Part shown: piece after piece, positions 61,452 to 64,000 of the stretch
Numbering within the stretch: position 1 is the first letter of the stretch
Layout of the letters: the number at the start of each line of letters is the position of its first letter
DNA from: Methylococcaceae bacterium UBA7658
GTDB taxonomy: Bacteria; Pseudomonadota; Gammaproteobacteria; Methylococcales; Methylomonadaceae
DNA length: 64,000 nucleotides
Assembly: GCA_002483425.1 (NCBI GenBank)
Contig: DLHW01000052.1
Coordinates: 27,757-91,756 of the forward strand
Direction: 5' to 3'
Notes under the pieces: generated by a model
Told to the model about the DNA's origin: nothing
The model's input: only the letters and a program-made list of their open reading frames with translations
Databases searched by the model: none
Translations under genes and position numbers: made by a program

Positions 61452-62840
61452 TTATAAACGTTTGAGCCAACCGGATAAATCGGCATCCGAAAACAAGCCT
61501 TCGTGTATTTTCATGTTATTGCCGATATTTTTTACCGCCAGATCGGGATAAGCGCTGTACCAGATCAATTCGGGACGTTGACTGTTTCTGGCGAAGGCTT
61601 TAAACCGCTGTTCGTCCCGCGCCCCAGCCGGAAATAGGCTAGTCCATTTTTTATTCTCGTCGAAGACAACGCCGAGTAACCGGGTGTCGGGAAAGCCGCC
61701 CGGTCTCGCATTCGATTCGGTATTGCTCCACACCGCGGTTAAACCGATACTGGCGTGATCGATAAATTCGCCAAGATAATTTTCCCAGCTTCCGTCGTAA
61801 TTGCTGAAAAACAACAAGCGCGTACGTTCGTTCGCTTTTCCAGGCAGAATAATCCAACGGGCGAAATGAATAGTGACGATACCGCTCAAATTACCTTCAG
61901 TGGCGAACACTTTAGCTACCAGATTAATGAAGAATAGCACCGCAGTTAAGGTCAATAACCTGAACTTTCCGGGTTTAACATAAATAATGCTGCTCAGGTG
62001 ATTTTGAGCTTGCCGGTTTTCGACATCTTGCAAGTCCTTAAGATAAATCGAATCCCATTGCAACCGCTCGTCTTGTTTATCCATTATCTCGCGGAATAAT
62101 AAATAACCGGTGAAAACCGCTATTAAACCCAGTATAAAGAATACGCCTATCTCTCCGGCTATCATGAAAACAAGCACGAAAACCGCAAGCGCCAGAAACA
62201 AAATCACCCAGTTAACGTAAGGGCTTAGCATTTGGGCGAATTTTATTAAAGCCGGCGTTTTAACCGGTTTATTTTGCGCGAAACCGGGCACTGTCTTAGC
62301 CAAATGTTCAAGAATCGCCTTTTTTATTTCGTCCGGCGCCAATTTCACCAGCTTGGGCCGGTTAGCGTCGATATAAGCCTCAAGCGTCGAGCGTAAGGTG
62401 TTTTGATAGCCGATAATTTCCAGCGTTTGTCCCGGATGCCCGATGTAAAAAGCATTGGCGCCGCGATCATTAGCTAGCAAAAACGCCTGCAACTCTTCAT
62501 TGGACGGCTTTTTACCTTCTTTCAGGTAGCCTTCGCAATGGCTGTACACTTTATGCATGAACTCCGGGTATTGCCGGACGATTTCGGCCAAAAATTCGTT
62601 CACCTTACCGTCGATATTAGCTTCAAAGACCAGCACCGGCGCCGCTCGAGAAATGCCGGGCGGAGGCGGATTATCTTCTATGACGATAAAACAACAGTAA
62701 TGCAGCGTTTTTAATGTCGCAAACCGGATGATTTTGTTGTTTTTAATATCTTTGCCTATCGGCGTCAGGTAGCGCGTGAGTTCGGTTAAACTTTTCTCGT
62801 CGAGCACATCGGCGACTATCGTTATCGGTTTCTGTTCCAT
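61452..62840 (-). CDS. membrane protein with duplicated H...N-x-DG repeat, DyP-linked
   Basis: 462 residues. Two similar soluble units flank the membrane part. Unit 1 has LHYCCFIVIED (H47) then VLVFEANIDGKVNEFL (N75-D77-G78). Unit 2 has IHFARWIILPG (H325) then LLFFSNYDGSWENYL (N347-D349-G350). Between them are two membrane helices near 210-250 and another near 290-310. The repeated units look like ferredoxin-like folds of the DyP/chlorite-dismutase type, but haem ligands are not proven. It is directly upstream of the DyP gene on the same strand. I do not know a named family for it. Confidence 0.65.
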   Translation of the reverse strand: MEQKPITIVADVLDEKSLTELTRYLTPIGKDIKNNKIIRFATLKTLHYCCFIVIEDNPPPPGISRAAPVLVFEANIDGKVNEFLAEIVRQYPEFMHKVYSHCEGYLKEGKKPSNEELQAFLLANDRGANAFYIGHPGQTLEIIGYQNTLRSTLEAYIDANRPKLVKLAPDEIKKAILEHLAKTVPGFAQNKPVKTPALIKFAQMLSPYVNWVILFLALAVFVLVFMIAGEIGVFFILGLIAVFTGYLLFREIMDKQDERLQWDSIYLKDLQDVENRQAQNHLSSIIYVKPGKFRLLTLTAVLFFINLVAKVFATEGNLSGIVTIHFARWIILPGKANERTRLLFFSNYDGSWENYLGEFIDHASIGLTAVWSNTESNARPGGFPDTRLLGVVFDENKKWTSLFPAGARDEQRFKAFARNSQRPELIWYSAYPDLAVKNIGNNMKIHEGLFSDADLSGWLKRL

Positions 62841-63043
62841 ATTTAATTTCCTCTCAGTTGGGAATGAAGAACAGGCTATTATTGCCCCGGCTCTTAAGTC
62901 TATAAACCGTTCGTGTCCTAAAAGGCATTTGCGATCTTTAGGCTATCAATGCCGAGCTAGCCGAAATACACAAGCCTTGGCAAGCGCAATACCCTCAAGG
63001 CACAAGGGCGAACGAAGGTTAAAACGTCATAAGGCCGGAACAA

Positions 63044-64000
63044 TTAATCAAAAGCCAGTACGAATTGATCAGGGAACGGTCCGTCCCAAAGCATGGTGCT
63101 GTGTTGTCTAACGTTCGGCAGCCGCACTACGCTACCTACGATGACCGGAATCTGGATCCGGTTGATATATTCGCCGAAACAGCGATGCATACCATCGCCG
63201 AAGTGCAAGTACCGGTCCAAAGGCCGGTCGGTTTTAATAAGCTCCGGTTGCGGCCAAGCGCTTTCGTCAAACATAGCCGAACCGGTTGCAACGAATACAT
63301 TGCAGCCGTTGGGGATATGAACGCCCGCAATTTCAACGTCAGTTCGCGCATAACGCCGCATCACGGTCGCCATCGTATCGTAACGTAGTACATCGAAGCA
63401 TAAATGACGAAACGCAACCTCATCATCGGCAATCACTTTGGCCTGCGTCAGCCATTGCGGATGTTTCAGCAGTTGCTCGACGATCAACACGCTGACTTTT
63501 GAAGTCGTATCCAAAGCGCCGACGATCAGACCAGAAATGTTGCGGCGGATGCCGTCGTCATCCAGCGAAATTTGCTTTTTAAGCTGTAACTGAATCATCC
63601 GGCTTAGAAAATCGGTTCCCGTTTCACCTTTCTTGATTGCCTTTTTGCGTTGCGCAATTAAATCCAGCAAATACGGCCCTAACTGACGATACGATTGTTC
63701 GGCTACGATTTGAATACTACGTTTGTTGGATAAATTAATGAATAAATCATGAAATAAAGCCCGCATCCAGCGCATTAAAGTGGTTTCGTCCGGTCCCGGT
63801 ACACCGAAATAATCAGCGATAAAACGGGCCGCTGCCGGTCTGGCTAAATGCGATACCATATCGATCCGGCCAAGCGGTAAAGCGGCGTTAATCAAGGCAG
63901 CGCAATTTCGCTCTGCTATTTCTTTAATTAACCCGGCTTCGTTTGCTTGAATGACCTTGCGAGTATCACCCTGTTCGCGACTATAGTCTTCCGAGCGATC
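63044..64000 (-). CDS. cytochrome P450 (5' end outside window)
   Basis: At least 319 residues: the frame stays open from the stop at 63044 to the window edge, so the true start lies beyond 64000. The I-helix is GLIVGALDTTSKVSVLIVEQ, the ExxR-like region is in LCFDVLRYDT, where the Glu appears to be Asp, and the haem-binding loop is FGDGMHRCFGEYI with the thiolate Cys codon at 63179-63181. It would hydroxylate or couple an unknown substrate with electron donors not visible here. It points the same way as the DyP gene pair and may be functionally linked. Confidence 0.88.
   Translation of the reverse strand, partial: DRSEDYSREQGDTRKVIQANEAGLIKEIAERNCAALINAALPLGRIDMVSHLARPAAARFIADYFGVPGPDETTLMRWMRALFHDLFINLSNKRSIQIVAEQSYRQLGPYLLDLIAQRKKAIKKGETGTDFLSRMIQLQLKKQISLDDDGIRRNISGLIVGALDTTSKVSVLIVEQLLKHPQWLTQAKVIADDEVAFRHLCFDVLRYDTMATVMRRYARTDVEIAGVHIPNGCNVFVATGSAMFDESAWPQPELIKTDRPLDRYLHFGDGMHRCFGEYINRIQIPVIVGSVVRLPNVRQHSTMLWDGPFPDQFVLAFD

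Noticed and set aside
1..64000. CRISPR arrays, tRNA or rRNA genes
   Set aside because: No regularly spaced repeat array, tRNA-like cloverleaf or rRNA segment was recognised on either strand.

Overview
The window looks like the chromosome of a gammaproteobacterium with moderate GC content, most plausibly a methanotroph or methylotroph (Methylococcales-like). This is inferred from gene content: a SoxYZ-like carrier of the type linked to quinoprotein dehydrogenases, a short-type gnd next to zwf and opcA, and the lptM-lysA-dapF-DUF484-xerC block. No rRNA, tRNA or CRISPR array was seen. The P450 gene at the right edge runs out of the window.

Layout. (1) 1-16.4 kb is a surface-polysaccharide locus. 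A CPBP protease, a glycosyltransferase, KpsC, KpsS and an SDR reductase lie on the plus strand. They converge on a formyltransferase, an alpha-oxoamine synthase and a 2543-residue reducing polyketide synthase on the minus strand. PKS, oxoamine synthase, SDR and KpsC match the rkpA/G/H/J set of rhizobial K-antigen loci, which suggests synthesis of a lipid carrier or anchor for a Kdo-linked capsule. (2) 17-22 kb holds DoxX, an IS256-family relic, a TSUP permease, an orphan TraF-like peptidase and a large PilZ-like protein. (3) 21.8-27.5 kb is a light-response block: a photolyase, DUF1499, DUF523/DUF1722, an epimerase-like protein and a CarH/LitR-type B12 photoreceptor. A shared 20-bp operator (18/20 identical) lies upstream of the photoreceptor gene and upstream of a small membrane-protein gene. 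(4) 27.5-45.7 kb is mostly housekeeping: MarC, an Hsp20 gene with a textbook sigma-32 promoter, dinB, xerC, dapF, lysA, lptM, purT, a membrane MutS-like ATPase, hemH, folE and dusA. An AT-rich unknown gene is wedged between lysA and dapF.

(5) 45.6-51.3 kb is a decayed island at the 5' end of dusA. Two dusA-derived att-like repeats lie exactly 4700 bp apart, each followed by a broken integrase gene. Between them are a DUF1016 pseudogene, an AAA/DUF4143 ATPase, an orphan HicA-like toxin, a HugZ-like protein and a DCC protein. A truncated DUF1993-like start abuts the second att, and a broken IS256-type element interrupts the second integrase. (6) 51.5-55.3 kb is the oxidative pentose phosphate operon gnd-zwf-opcA. 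(7) 55.7-64 kb holds a TonB receptor, a run of small lipoproteins, a DyP peroxidase, a membrane protein with two copies of an H...N-x-DG repeat flanking its membrane segments, and a cytochrome P450.

All functional calls rest on motif recognition by eye. No database search was run.
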